Numbered from the stretch's first letter, positions 1 to 9,817 are shown. The stretch: 64,000 nucleotides of DNA from Pontibacter ruber (GCF_023630205.1 NZ_JALPRR010000001.1:372001-436000), one strand, 5' to 3'. Notes: generated from the sequence alone by a model not told the origin. A program made the numbers and translations.

Positions 1-3000
1 ACCGGGATGTCGTTCTCACGGATGGCCAGCGTGAAGTTACGTGCAGCGCCGATACCCAGATCCGTGCTCACGCCATTGATCGAGAACGTTACCTGCTCGG
101 TTGGCTCTACCAGTTTGTCATCTACCAGTGTCACATCAAAAGAAGTGGTAGTAGCGTTGGCTGGTATGGTTACCATGAAAACGTTGTTAGCAGCAGCAGG
201 CACTGTACTGTAGTCAGCGGCAGTTGCTGTCGCATTCTCTTCTACCGTAAAATATACCGTGTGTGGCTTCGCCTGTGGCTCAGACAATGTCAGGTTCACA
301 GAGAAAGTACCCGCGTCTTCTGCTTTGGCTACATAAGCTTCAGAGAACGTAACGGCAGGTGTACCGGTAAAGCTGAAACGGGCCGAAACCGGTGCATGGT
401 CGGAAGTAGTCGCTCTGTAGCTCGGGATGCTGTTTACCAAACCGTTCTCGATCTGGATAGACTCCTCTACATACTCATCGTTCAGAGACTTGGAAATGAT
501 GATGTGGTCGAGGAAGCTTCTGAAAGAACCGGAAGCATAGGTATACTGACCAGCCACACTCAAATCATAGGTCAGGGCTCTGTAGTTGTTGTCTACTACA
601 AACGGCGCCAGCGTAGACGGCAAATTGTTTACCACCGATACATCCACGTCGTCGTTCATGTCGCCCATCATCACCAGGTTGATGTCCGGGTATTGCGCTG
701 TAAGGCTATCTTTCAATACCTGGATGTCATACTTGCGCTGGTTGTAAGGCGCCACGTTCGTGCCTGAATTGGCTCTGGTGTGCAGGTTAACCAGGTGCAG
801 GCGCTGCGTTACGCCGTTCATGGTAGCTTCCACTTCTACCATGTATGGCAGACGGCCGCTGGCCCAGAAGCTGGTCTGTGAGCTTGGGTAGTTTGGCAGT
901 GTAGCAGTACCGGCAATTACATCGTTATACAGTTTCTGCAGCAGTACCTTCTGGCTCTTGATCTTCACCACGTCCTTTTTGTAGGCGATCACCAGTTTCT
1001 GCGGCACCAGGTTGCGGCTTGGGTCCCATGAATAAGACGTCACATCCGACTTCACGAAATCGTAGCCGTTCAGCTCGCTCACCAGTTTGGCAATGGCTTC
1101 GTCGTTGGCTACTTCCTGGAAGGCAAAGATATCAGCGTTCAGGTCCTGTAGTAGTTTTTTGGCGTTCTGGAACTGCAGCTCTTCATCTTCCGGACCAAGC
1201 TCAGCACCTCTGTCGTCTTTGTCAGCCCCAAACCATTCGGTGTTCCAGGTCACAATGTCCAGCGTGCTGCTCTTCGGTAGAGACGAACCAAGCAGGCTGC
1301 CTTTTACCACAGAGAATTCGCCGCTGGTAAAGGTGATGTTGCCGGCAATCTTAAGGGCCGTTGTGCCTGGCTTGAAGCGAACAGAAACGGTGTTCTGTGC
1401 ACTAGCTTCGGCTGAAGTATAAGTAAGTGCTGAAGTATAAGTTCTACCGTCTTTCGAAAGTTCGAAGCCGGCAGAAGCCGTTAGCGTAAGTGCCTCGTTG
1501 AAGCCGGCCGCTTTAAAGGTAAAGGCCTGCGGCGCAGAAGCATTTGGCACTTCCACTACACCAAAGTCATAGTTGAAGTCGCTTACCACCAGCAGCTGGT
1601 TTACGTTCTCTACAGCGAAATCATCTACTGTCCAGCGGGCAGAACCGTCTACAACAGCTTCTGAAGTATAAACAAAGGCAACATGCACCGAAGCACCTTT
1701 ATAGTCAGAAAGGTCTACTACCGACTGCTTCCATACATCCGAAGCCGTGGCCGGGAAATCACCGTTCAGCTCAGTCCAGGCAGCGGTTGCCGGAGCGCTT
1801 ACACCGTCGTAATTAGTAGAAACCATCAGCTTCATGCCCGGACCTTTGAAAGCGGTTCTGGTCCAGAAAGAAAGGGCAGCAATGTTAAAGTCCGTCAGGT
1901 TCAGCGACGGCGAGATCAGCCAGTCCTGGTTATCGCGGGAGCCACCGCTGTAGCCGTTTATCTGCACGGCGCTGTTGCGCGGGCTTTCTTCAGTTTCTCT
2001 GCCAAATGTCGTGCAGGCCCAGTTCTGGTCACCTGCAACGCTGTAGGCTTTCCAGCCGCCTGGAAGCGAAGTACCGCAGTTGTTGAAGTTCTGTGCAAAC
2101 GGGCTAACCGCCGTAGCTGTCACTTCGGTTACCACAGGCGCAATGCCAGCTCCGGAGTGGGTGATAGTGCCGGTAAGGTCGCCAGCAGTGGCCGGAGTAA
2201 CTTGTACATACACCGTTGGATTAGCCTCCAGCTCGGCGGCAGTGAAGCTCAGGCTGCTCGCAAAGCCAGTGGTCGCTGCTTTCGACAGCGTAAACCCACC
2301 GGTAGCAGTCAGTTGCAGCGAGCCTGTAACGTTAGCCGTGGTAAGGTTGTAGGAAGTAACGGTTGTCTGATTCAGCACCACGTCGCCGAATGCCAGGGAG
2401 GCAGGCACCAGCACACTCGGCTGTTTGCTGTCGCTCAGGCTCTTCACCTCCACGTTATCCACTGCAAAACTTGGTCTGGAGCCACCGCCGCTGATCTGGC
2501 GGCTGGCCCAGCGCAGCTGCACCACTTCCTGGTTGTTCGCTTCTTCCGGCAGTGTAATAGTAAAAGTTTCTACTTTCTGAGGTTCGGTATTACCGCTGGT
2601 CGTGAATTTCACCTCGTTGTTGCGGTATTCGGTGCCTTCCACGTTCGTGAAAGCGCCGCTGGTACCAATGCGGTACTGCAGCACCACCTCGTTGATACGG
2701 GTATTGGTGCCGCCGTCGTACGGGTTACGCAGGGTCATCATGTCGAAAGACACGTTAACCGTAGATTTCTGCAGGGTATTAATGGCAAATGCTACGCTCA
2801 GGTCCACGCTACCGCTGTTCAGGAAGCCGATCTTGCCGTTGTAGTTGTGCACAGCACCGTTGGTGGTAGTGGAGGTGCTGTTTGCCAGCATGGCTCTGTC
2901 TGCAGTCGGAGCAGTTGTCCGGAAGCTGGAGCCGGGACTGGTGCTCAGCAACCATCCCTGCCAGCCATCTGGATAGGCAGTGGCAGCATGCGGCAGATCC

Positions 3001-3125
3001 GAGAAGTCCTGGGTGTAGGGCAGGCTCTGCGGCTGCGGGTTTGATTGCGCCCATGCACTGCTGCTGCCAAAAAGGCATGAGCCAAGCACCACAAGCGCAA
3101 AACGCTTTTGTAAATGTTTAAACAT
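1..3125 (-). CDS. Secreted endonuclease/exonuclease/phosphatase family protein with Calx-beta-like domain (3' end beyond window)
   Basis: The leftward reading frame opens with an ATG at 3125 and stays open to the window edge (about 1041 codons seen), so the C-terminus is missing. Residues 1-26 form a signal peptide ending SSSAWA. Two beta-sandwich regions like choice-of-anchor J domains lie at about 30-215 and 345-500. The nuclease fold spans about 620-915 and starts at LDIVTWNTEWF; its catalytic motifs are visible: FQEV, GDMNDD and SDHAPV. A Calx-beta-like segment follows from about 920. The family hydrolyses phosphodiester bonds, so an extracellular DNase or nucleotide-scavenging role is likely. 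Inference: a type IX sorting domain probably lies in the missing end. The product is certain at family level; the substrate is unknown. Confidence 0.88.
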   Translation of the reverse strand, partial: MFKHLQKRFALVVLGSCLFGSSSAWAQSNPQPQSLPYTQDFSDLPHAATAYPDGWQGWLLSTSPGSSFRTTAPTADRAMLANSTSTTTNGAVHNYNGKIGFLNSGSVDLSVAFAINTLQKSTVNVSFDMMTLRNPYDGGTNTRINEVVLQYRIGTSGAFTNVEGTEYRNNEVKFTTSGNTEPQKVETFTITLPEEANNQEVVQLRWASRQISGGGSRPSFAVDNVEVKSLSDSKQPSVLVPASLAFGDVVLNQTTVTSYNLTTANVTGSLQLTATGGFTLSKAATTGFASSLSFTAAELEANPTVYVQVTPATAGDLTGTITHSGAGIAPVVTEVTATAVSPFAQNFNNCGTSLPGGWKAYSVAGDQNWACTTFGRETEESPRNSAVQINGYSGGSRDNQDWLISPSLNLTDFNIAALSFWTRTAFKGPGMKLMVSTNYDGVSAPATAAWTELNGDFPATASDVWKQSVVDLSDYKGASVHVAFVYTSEAVVDGSARWTVDDFAVENVNQLLVVSDFNYDFGVVEVPNASAPQAFTFKAAGFNEALTLTASAGFELSKDGRTYTSALTYTSAEASAQNTVSVRFKPGTTALKIAGNITFTSGEFSVVKGSLLGSSLPKSSTLDIVTWNTEWFGADKDDRGAELGPEDEELQFQNAKKLLQDLNADIFAFQEVANDEAIAKLVSELNGYDFVKSDVTSYSWDPSRNLVPQKLVIAYKKDVVKIKSQKVLLQKLYNDVIAGTATLPNYPSSQTSFWASGRLPYMVEVEATMNGVTQRLHLVNLHTRANSGTNVAPYNQRKYDIQVLKDSLTAQYPDINLVMMGDMNDDVDVSVVNNLPSTLAPFVVDNNYRALTYDLSVAGQYTYASGSFRSFLDHIIISKSLNDEYVEESIQIENGLVNSIPSYRATTSDHAPVSARFSFTGTPAVTFSEAYVAKAEDAGTFSVNLTLSEPQAKPHTVYFTVEENATATAADYSTVPAAANNVFMVTIPANATTTSFDVTLVDDKLVEPTEQVTFSINGVSTDLGIGAARNFTLAIRENDIP

Positions 3126-3231
3126 ACGTACGGGTTATTAATTTGGAATTGATTTTCAGGAAAGATCGAAGCACAACGTGCTGGGTTACATCTGCTTCGG
3201 GCATACAAACGATAGCGTAGGAATGCATGCA

Positions 3232-3239
3232 CAAAGCTA
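3232..3239 (-). promoter_or_regulatory. Candidate Bacteroidota -7 element for the secreted nuclease
   Basis: On the minus strand this reads TAGCTTTG, an exact match to the Bacteroidota -7 consensus TAnnTTTG, about 107 nt upstream of the nuclease start codon. I see no clear -33 TTTG at the expected distance, so the call is tentative. Confidence 0.3.
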
Positions 3240-3288
3240 CAAAGATGTAGGTAATCTTATATTATGAAATCATTAAATATAGTAAATA

Positions 3289-3323
3289 TTTATACTTTAT
3301 ACCCGATTGGGTACAAGTATAAA
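3289..3323. terminator. Hairpin TTTATACTT...AAGTATAAA after the PLP enzyme
   Basis: Nine-base arms TTTATACTT and AAGTATAAA enclose a second small stem ACCC-GATT-GGGT. It lies just downstream of the leftward PLP enzyme gene, where a terminator is expected, but the stem is AT-rich and has no long T tract. Both arms are copies of the heptamer over-represented in this window. Confidence 0.4.
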
Positions 3324-3349
3324 CTCTGCACTTAAAAGCCGGGAGTAAA

Positions 3350-4507
3350 TCAGATTTTGGCAAAAGCCTGCTCCAGATCTTTGATGAGATAATCCGATTC
3401 TTCCAGGCCAATGTAAAAACGAATCAGGTTGAAAGGCAGCGAGGATTTATAGTTGCCTGAGGAATAGGAAGCCGACACCGGGTAGATCAGCGACTCGTGC
3501 CCGCCCCAGGAGGCTGCCATTAAAAAGTGCTGCAGGCTGTCGCAGAACAGGTCCACCTGCTCGATCTGATTTGTTTTTAAAACAATGGAGAACTGGCCTG
3601 TGTTGTTGCGCATCTGCTTTCTGGCCAGTTCATACTGCGGATGTGAAGGTATAAAAGGGAACAGGATCTGCTCTACCTTCGGGTGCTGCTCCAGGTACGC
3701 CACCACCTGCCTTGTGGTAGCCGCTATGCGCTCCATACGCACTGGCAAGGTACGCAACCCGCGCAACAGCAGCCAGGCATCGTGCGGCGAAAGTATAGCT
3801 CCCAAGGTCATAAACTCTCCTTCGAATATTCTATTCACCACCTCCCGTTTGGCGCAGATAATGCCTCCCATCACATCCGAATGTCCGCCGATATACTTGG
3901 TAGCTGAATGTACTACTATGTCTACGCCCATCGCGATCGGGTGCTGGTACAGCGGCGTGGCAAAGCTGTTATCGATGATGGTGATCAGGCTGTGCTCGCG
4001 AGCAATGGCCACCACGGCGGCAATGTCCTGCAGCTCGAACGTAAAGGAATTGGGGCTTTCCAGGTATAAAACCCGGGTATTCGGCTGAATGGCATTTCTG
4101 TAGTTCTCCGGATTGGTGCCGTCTACCATGGTTACTTCTACTCCGAAACGGGGCAGAAATTTACGCATCAGCGCATTGGTCCAGGAATAGGGTTTCTTTA
4201 CGCAAACGATGTGGTCGCCGGCTTTTACCTGCGAAAGCACCGCCGCCGATACCGCCGCAATGCCGCTGCCGAAGGCGATAGCATGCTCGGCTCCTTCCAG
4301 CGCCGCGATCTTCTGCTCCAGCATGGTAACTGTCGGGTTGTTGCCACGGGTATAAAAATGCACTTCCGCCTCGTGCTGCAGCATATCGCGCAGCTTGGCT
4401 ACTGTGTTGCATGCAAAATTGCTGGTCTGGATAATAGGAGGCGCAACGGCGTTAAAGTACTGCTCCCGGTCCTCGCCTAGCTCATTCAGAATGTAAGAAA
4501 TGTCCAT
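3350..4507 (-). CDS. Cys/Met metabolism PLP-dependent enzyme (cystathionine gamma-synthase/lyase family)
   Basis: This 385-residue protein is a full-length fold-type I PLP enzyme of the trans-sulfuration family. The Schiff-base lysine is K204 in VHSATKYIGGHSDV, preceded by the typical DNSFATP stretch (179-185) and YTRGNNPT near residue 52, which contacts the cofactor phosphate in this family. Relatives make or split cystathionine or eliminate thiols from cysteine, homocysteine or methionine; the sequence alone does not decide among gamma-synthase, gamma-lyase and methionine gamma-lyase. It acts in the cytoplasm. It stands alone, with a 279-bp divergent spacer to the next rightward gene and a hairpin after its stop. 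Confidence 0.85.
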   Translation of the reverse strand: MDISYILNELGEDREQYFNAVAPPIIQTSNFACNTVAKLRDMLQHEAEVHFYTRGNNPTVTMLEQKIAALEGAEHAIAFGSGIAAVSAAVLSQVKAGDHIVCVKKPYSWTNALMRKFLPRFGVEVTMVDGTNPENYRNAIQPNTRVLYLESPNSFTFELQDIAAVVAIAREHSLITIIDNSFATPLYQHPIAMGVDIVVHSATKYIGGHSDVMGGIICAKREVVNRIFEGEFMTLGAILSPHDAWLLLRGLRTLPVRMERIAATTRQVVAYLEQHPKVEQILFPFIPSHPQYELARKQMRNNTGQFSIVLKTNQIEQVDLFCDSLQHFLMAASWGGHESLIYPVSASYSSGNYKSSLPFNLIRFYIGLEESDYLIKDLEQAFAKI

Positions 4508-4786
4508 ACCTGTAGTGTATACTTTCCCTCCCCTAATACTCTTATTTTGAGGTGTATGTTTTGCCTGTGCTCAAGTGCTATTGGTGTTATTTATACTTAG
4601 TGATTCGACAGAAACAGGCGCTGAATTCTGTTCGCTAAGCACCTGTTTATGAGGCAGTTCATTTGCCTGAAAATTTTTTCTCTTATCAATTGTAACTTAT
4701 TGATTATCAACAAAATATAATCAACATTTTATCGATTTTAACAGCTGTTTTTGCAACTGATAAGCTGCTGAAAATGTTGTGTATAC

Positions 4787-5815
4787 ATGAAAGAGAGAGA
4801 AGAAGAAAACGTATTTTCGATATACCCCGAAGAGCAGAAACCGGTCGATAAAGAATGGCAGAAATCCATTCCGGCACAGGTGTTCCTGAACTACTTCTTT
4901 GCCATCAGCTACCACATCAACCATTTTGATGGAACAGGTCTGGAGCAGCTTGCTTTCTTCCGCGAAACACCGCCTGAGCTATCGGAGCAGGATGTGGAAG
5001 CGGTGAAGCAATTGCTGCTGAACAGCTGGAGCACCGAATATGCGTTGCGTGCCACCGCTGAGCTGGGCGATACCGACTATATCAAGAATGCGCTGCACTG
5101 GACCTTCCCGCAGGCATACTATGCGGTATTTGCTTCGCTGCAGGCCTTCCTGTACACGCGCAATGTCAGGTCCAGCAACGAAGCACTAGTTATGCGGGAG
5201 GCAGGCCGCCTGGTGGTGAAGAATGCATACCCGCAGGCGATGAGTTTTTATGCGTCTGGCCACTACGACGACTTCAATGTGAACCGTTTGCCGTTGGCGC
5301 ATTATAAGCCGGGCCTGCAGATAGCAGGAAAAGAACTGGAGGCACAGGCACAGATCGGGCAGTTTCTGCGCACTACCCGCCGCATGAAAGCAAAAGCGGT
5401 AAGGCAGCAGTTGCAGGCTAACCCGACCACAGCCATCCGCAGCAGCCGCACCGGCGAGGTGCTGACTAAATTCGGTCCGCAGCACTGGCAGCAGCTAACC
5501 TGGCGTGTTGGCTATACCACGCTCTTCGACCTGCTGTCGAGGTTGCGTATTTCCTCCAGCCACCGCGAGATCGAGCGCTTTGTGCAGTCAGAGATTGATT
5601 TCAAGCTGTTCCACCAGTCGTTGCTGGAGATCGTGAGCTACCTGAACGGCATACACGAGTGCTACGTGGCACAGGCCATGGGCTTGCAGCAGTACGAAGA
5701 GTTTGTGCAGCAACTACCAGCATACCTGCAGAACTCGTTCGTGACTACCCGCCTTCAGGACAAGGTGCAGCCTCTGCTCCAGGACCGCAACCTGCGCCTG
5801 GGAGCAGCCGCTTAA
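4787..5815 (+). CDS. Unrecognised protein, 342 aa, helix-rich
   Basis: I do not recognise the family. The protein has no signal peptide and no membrane segment, and is rich in predicted helix, Gln and Leu. A stretch at about 104-121 (PQAYYAVFASLQAFLYTR) resembles the helix of HEPN-type proteins, but the RNase motif RxxxxH is not evident, so this is only a hint. The ATG follows an AT-rich 280-bp spacer shared with the divergent PLP enzyme. Translation ends just before a strong terminator, so it is probably a single-gene unit. Codon use matches its neighbours. It is probably real, since the frame is long and antisense frames are short. Confidence 0.75.
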   Translation: MKEREEENVFSIYPEEQKPVDKEWQKSIPAQVFLNYFFAISYHINHFDGTGLEQLAFFRETPPELSEQDVEAVKQLLLNSWSTEYALRATAELGDTDYIKNALHWTFPQAYYAVFASLQAFLYTRNVRSSNEALVMREAGRLVVKNAYPQAMSFYASGHYDDFNVNRLPLAHYKPGLQIAGKELEAQAQIGQFLRTTRRMKAKAVRQQLQANPTTAIRSSRTGEVLTKFGPQHWQQLTWRVGYTTLFDLLSRLRISSSHREIERFVQSEIDFKLFHQSLLEIVSYLNGIHECYVAQAMGLQQYEEFVQQLPAYLQNSFVTTRLQDKVQPLLQDRNLRLGAAA

Positions 5816-5842
5816 GCAGGCATATATCTACCAATATATACC

Positions 5843-5878
5843 GAGAGCCAGCAGGCATTGCCTGCTGGCTCTCTTTTT
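5843..5878 (+). terminator. Intrinsic terminator after the 342-aa protein
   Basis: A perfect 14-bp GC-rich stem (GAGAGCCAGCAGGC with its complement), a 3-nt ATT loop and a run of five T form a classical Rho-independent terminator, 28 nt after the stop codon. Confidence 0.88.
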
Positions 5879-5887
5879 ACCGTCAAG

Positions 5888-5929
5888 TATAAAAAAGCAA
5901 AAGTCCTGCGGCAGGTGCCGCAGGACTTT
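5888..5929 (-). terminator. Intrinsic terminator of the acetate/propionate cluster
   Basis: On the minus strand a perfect 14-bp stem AAAGTCCTGCGGCA with its complement and a 2-nt loop is followed by a T-rich tract (TTTTGCTTTTTTATACTT). It sits just after the acs stop and would end the long leftward transcript. A copy of the AAGTATA heptamer lies immediately beyond it. Confidence 0.85.
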
Positions 5930-5960
5930 ACGCTATCAACTAAACTTACAATCCTTTACA

Positions 5961-7859
5961 TTACAAAGCACCCGCCTTGATCTCGTCCACTACTTCCGGA
6001 TCAAGCAAAGTGGAAGTATCACCCAGGTTGGATGTGTCGCCTTCAGCTACTTTGCGCAGGATGCGACGCATGATCTTACCGGAACGGGTCTTCGGCAAAC
6101 CACTGACGATCTGAATCTTGTCCGGCTTGGCAATCTTACCGATCTTTTCCACTACGGTTTCGATGATCTCGGCACGCAGGTAATCTTCGCGTTCAGGTTT
6201 TTCTTTGCAGATCACAAAGGCATAGATGCCTTGTCCTTTGATGTCATGCGGAAAACCCACCACAGCCGACTCTACCACGTGCACGTTATGGTTGATGGCA
6301 TCTTCGATCTCGGCAGTGCCGAAACGGTGGCCGGAGACGTTGATCACGTCGTCCACACGGCCGATGATGCGGTACAGGCCGTTCTCGTCGCGTTTGGCTC
6401 CGTCGCCGGTAAAGTATAAACCTTTGTAAGTAGAGAAGTAGCTCAGGCGGCAGCGTTCGTGGTCGCCGTAAGTAGTGCGGATGATGCCCGGCCAAGGAAA
6501 TTTCATGCACAGGTAGCCTTCCACTTCATTTTCGGTGATCTCCTTGCCTTCGGCATCAACCAGGATAGGTTGTATACCCGGCAGCGGGAAGGCCGCATGG
6601 GCAGGCTTGATTGGTGTAACGTTCGCCAGCGACGAGATCATGATACCAGCAGTTTCGGTCTGCCACCAGGTATCTACCAGCGGGCAACGCTCCTTGCCCA
6701 CGTGGGTATGGTACCAGTGCCAGGCCTCCTCGTTTATCGGTTCGCCTACGGAGCCCAGCACCTTCAGCGAGTCCAGACTGTAGGAAAGCACGTTGTCGAT
6801 ATCGCCGCTCATCAGCGAACGGATGGCAGTTGGGGCGGTGTAGAAAATAGAGACACCGAACTTATCGCAAATCTGCCAAAAGCGGCCCATATCCGGATAC
6901 GTTGGCACGCCCTCGAACATCAGCGTAGTAGCACCGGATAACAGCGGTCCGTACAGCAGGTAAGTATGGCCAGTGATCCAGCCGATGTCGGCCGTACACC
7001 AGTACACGTCGCTTTCTTCGTACTGGAACACGTTCATGAACGTATACTGCGCATACACCATGTAGCCGCCACAGGTATGTACCACTCCTTTTGGCTTGCC
7101 CGTCGAGCCCGACGTATAAAGTATGAACAACATGTCTTCAGCGTCCATTTCCTCGGCAGGACATTCCTTACTCACATCCTTCACCTCATCGTGGTACCAC
7201 ACGTCGCGGCCTTCCACCATGTTCACGGCCCAGCCCAGGCGCTCTACCACAATCACTTTTTCTACGGATGGGCAAGTCTGCAGCGCCTCATCCACCACAC
7301 GTTTTACCGGAATCTGCTTGGAACCACGGTTCAATCCATCCGAAGTAAGTACCATTTTGGCACCGGCATCGTTGATCCGGTCGGCCATACTTACAGCAGA
7401 GAAACCGGCAAAAATTACGGAGTGGATCGCACCGATACGTGCGCAGGCCAGCACGGCAAAGGCCAGCTCCGGAATCATGGGCATGTAAATGCACACACGG
7501 TCGCCTTTCTGCACGCCATTCTTTTTCAGCACGTTGGCAAACTGGCATACTTTCTCGTGCAGCTCGCGGTACGTATAGCGCACAAAACGCTCCTTCGGAT
7601 CGTTAGGCTCCCAGATCAGGGCCAGTTTGTTGCCGCGGGTTTTCAGGTGGCGGTCCAGGCAGTTTTCCGTAATGTTCAGTTTTCCGCCTTTAAACCACTT
7701 CACGTTAGGCTCCTCAAAATTCCACTCCAGCGTAGTATTCCATTTTTTATGCCAGGTAAAAGTGCTGGCTATATCACTCCAGAATCCTTCCGGATCCTCT
7801 ACGCTACGCTTATATGCTTGCTGATATTCTTCAAAAGTTTTGATCTGATTGTTTATCAT
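5961..7859 (-). CDS. acs: Acetyl-CoA synthetase (AMP-forming)
   Basis: The 632-residue product converts acetate, ATP and CoA to acetyl-CoA via acetyl-AMP. Diagnostic features are the adenylate-binding loop YTSGSTGKPKGVVHT, the WCTADIGWITGHTYLLYGPL and DTWWQTETG motifs, GRVDDVINVSGHR at the hinge, and the C-terminal KTRSGKIMRRILR, whose lysine is the one acetylated in the family to switch off activity. Length is normal for Acs. It is the last gene of the leftward cluster, 14 bp after prpE, and shares its terminator. Together with the ActP-like symporter upstream it gives acetate uptake and activation. Confidence 0.95.
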   Translation of the reverse strand: MINNQIKTFEEYQQAYKRSVEDPEGFWSDIASTFTWHKKWNTTLEWNFEEPNVKWFKGGKLNITENCLDRHLKTRGNKLALIWEPNDPKERFVRYTYRELHEKVCQFANVLKKNGVQKGDRVCIYMPMIPELAFAVLACARIGAIHSVIFAGFSAVSMADRINDAGAKMVLTSDGLNRGSKQIPVKRVVDEALQTCPSVEKVIVVERLGWAVNMVEGRDVWYHDEVKDVSKECPAEEMDAEDMLFILYTSGSTGKPKGVVHTCGGYMVYAQYTFMNVFQYEESDVYWCTADIGWITGHTYLLYGPLLSGATTLMFEGVPTYPDMGRFWQICDKFGVSIFYTAPTAIRSLMSGDIDNVLSYSLDSLKVLGSVGEPINEEAWHWYHTHVGKERCPLVDTWWQTETAGIMISSLANVTPIKPAHAAFPLPGIQPILVDAEGKEITENEVEGYLCMKFPWPGIIRTTYGDHERCRLSYFSTYKGLYFTGDGAKRDENGLYRIIGRVDDVINVSGHRFGTAEIEDAINHNVHVVESAVVGFPHDIKGQGIYAFVICKEKPEREDYLRAEIIETVVEKIGKIAKPDKIQIVSGLPKTRSGKIMRRILRKVAEGDTSNLGDTSTLLDPEVVDEIKAGAL

Positions 7860-7873
7860 GACTCTGAGTAAGT

Positions 7874-9817
7874 TTAGTTTGTGTTAAGGTTTTTATGTAA
7901 AAAGGCATTCCCGATGTTCCGGTCTCTCAGGCAATCGTGTATTTCAGTAAGTATAGCCGGATCGTCGATAGTGGACGGTATGGCATAATGGTCGCCATCG
8001 GCGATGTTGCGCATGATCTTGCGCAGTATCTTGCCGGATCGGGTCTTGGGCAGGCGCTTTACGATCAGGGCATTTCGGAAATAGGCTACCGCGCCGATCT
8101 TCTCCCGAATCATACTTACCAGGTCCTGTTCGATCTCGGCTTCGCTGATCGTCTGGCCGTCTTTCAGCACCACCAGCCCTATAGGCCGCTGGCCGCGCAG
8201 TTCGTCGGCGATACCGATCACAGCACACTCGGCCACTGCCGGATGCGAAGATACCATTTCCTCCATCTCGCCGGTAGAAAGCCGGTGGCCTGAAACGTTG
8301 ATCACATCGTCGATGCGGCCCATGATGTACACGTAACCATCTTCGTCGATATAACCGCCGTCGCCTGTCATGTAGTAGCCCGGGAAGCGCTCCAGATATG
8401 ATTTAAAGAAGCGCTCGTCGTCTTGCCACAGCGTTGGCAGGCAGCCCGGAGGCAACGGCAGCCGCACCGCTACATACCCTTCCTGATTTGCGATCAGTTC
8501 CTGCCCTTCTTCGTTCAGGATCTCTACCTGGTAGCCGCAAACCGGTTTTCCGGCAGAGCCCGCTTTGGAAGTATGGCGCTCCAGCCCCACCATGTTCGCT
8601 ACCATTGGCCAACCGGATTCGGTCTGCCACCAGTGGTCGATTACCGGTACTTTCAGCAGGTCCTTGGCCCAGTAATAGGTGGCAGGGTCGCAGCGCTCGC
8701 CGGCCAGGAACAGGTATTTCAGCGATGGCAAGTTATACTTTTGTTTATACTTTCCGTCGGGATCTTCTTTTTTGATAGCGCGAATGGCAGTTGGCGCCGT
8801 GAACAGCACCTTCACCTCATGCTCCTGGATAATGCGCCAGAAGGTGCCGGCATCCGGGGTACGTACCGGCTTGCCCTCGAACAGCACAGTAGCGCAGCCA
8901 TGGATGAGCGGCGCATACACCAGGTATGAGTGGCCTACGGCCCAGCCCACGTCCGAAGCCGCCCAGAACACATCTCCGGAATCAACTCCATAAACAGCTT
9001 TCATGCTATACTTCAGCGCCACGGCATGGCCGCCGTTGTCACGCACAATACCCTTTGGTTTACCCGTAGTGCCGGAAGTATAAAGTATGTACAGCGGGTC
9101 GTGCGCATCAACGGGTACGCAATCGACAGGCTCGGCATTTTGCAGCAGCTCCATGTAGTCGAGGTCGCGGCCCGGCAGCATGTCAGCATGCACATAGGGG
9201 CGCTGCAGGATGACGGCATGTTGTGGCTTATGCTTGCTGTCGCTGAGGCCCTTGTCGAGCAGCGGTTTGTACGGGATATGCTTGTCGAATTCAATACCAC
9301 AGGAGGCAGAGATTACGACCTTCGGCTTGGCATCATCTACGCGCACCGACAGCTCGTGTGGCGCAAAGCCCCCAAACACCACGGAATGTATGGCACCCAA
9401 TCGCGCACAGGCCAGCATGGCAATCACCGCCTCCGGAATCACGGGCATGTAGATTACCACCGTATCGCCTTTGCCTACCCCAAGGCTGCGCAGGGCACCA
9501 GCAAAGCGGGCTACCAAGTCGCGGAATTCGCGGTAGGTATACTTGCGGATGGTGTCTGTGACCGGAGAATCGTAGATCAAGGCGGTCTGATCGGCCCGGC
9601 CGTTTTCCACGTGGTAATCCAGGGCCAGGTAAGCGGTGTTCAGCTTGCCTCCTTTAAACCAGCGGTAGAATCCTTTCTCGTCTGTGGTCAGGACCTGCTG
9701 CGGCTTTTCGTACCAGGCAATTTGCCCGGCCTGTTCTCCCCAGAAGCCTTCCGGATCGGTTATACTTCTGTTGTAGGCTTCGGCATACGGGCTGAAGGAT
9801 TTGGTTTTGGTCTCCAT
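7874..9817 (-). CDS. prpE: Propionyl-CoA synthetase (Acs-related)
   Basis: This 647-residue AMP-forming acyl-CoA synthetase has the core YTSGTTGKPKGIVRDNGGHA, FWAASDVGWAVGHSYLVYAPL, DHWWQTESGWP and GRIDDVINVSGHR, and ends with the conserved KTRSGKILRKIMR. The sequence around IPYKPLLDKGL and VILQRPYV is typical of PrpE/ACSS3 rather than Acs, so propionate is the likely main substrate; acetate or other short acids remain possible. It is 14 bp upstream of acs and 23 bp downstream of the response regulator gene. Its product could enter the methylmalonyl-CoA route encoded 35-55 kb further right. Confidence 0.87.
   Translation of the reverse strand: METKTKSFSPYAEAYNRSITDPEGFWGEQAGQIAWYEKPQQVLTTDEKGFYRWFKGGKLNTAYLALDYHVENGRADQTALIYDSPVTDTIRKYTYREFRDLVARFAGALRSLGVGKGDTVVIYMPVIPEAVIAMLACARLGAIHSVVFGGFAPHELSVRVDDAKPKVVISASCGIEFDKHIPYKPLLDKGLSDSKHKPQHAVILQRPYVHADMLPGRDLDYMELLQNAEPVDCVPVDAHDPLYILYTSGTTGKPKGIVRDNGGHAVALKYSMKAVYGVDSGDVFWAASDVGWAVGHSYLVYAPLIHGCATVLFEGKPVRTPDAGTFWRIIQEHEVKVLFTAPTAIRAIKKEDPDGKYKQKYNLPSLKYLFLAGERCDPATYYWAKDLLKVPVIDHWWQTESGWPMVANMVGLERHTSKAGSAGKPVCGYQVEILNEEGQELIANQEGYVAVRLPLPPGCLPTLWQDDERFFKSYLERFPGYYMTGDGGYIDEDGYVYIMGRIDDVINVSGHRLSTGEMEEMVSSHPAVAECAVIGIADELRGQRPIGLVVLKDGQTISEAEIEQDLVSMIREKIGAVAYFRNALIVKRLPKTRSGKILRKIMRNIADGDHYAIPSTIDDPAILTEIHDCLRDRNIGNAFLHKNLNTN

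Noticed and set aside
1683-3044. 453-codon rightward frame
   Set aside because: It is antisense to the secreted nuclease, whose domains and signal peptide are clear; the long frame comes from GC-rich codon positions.
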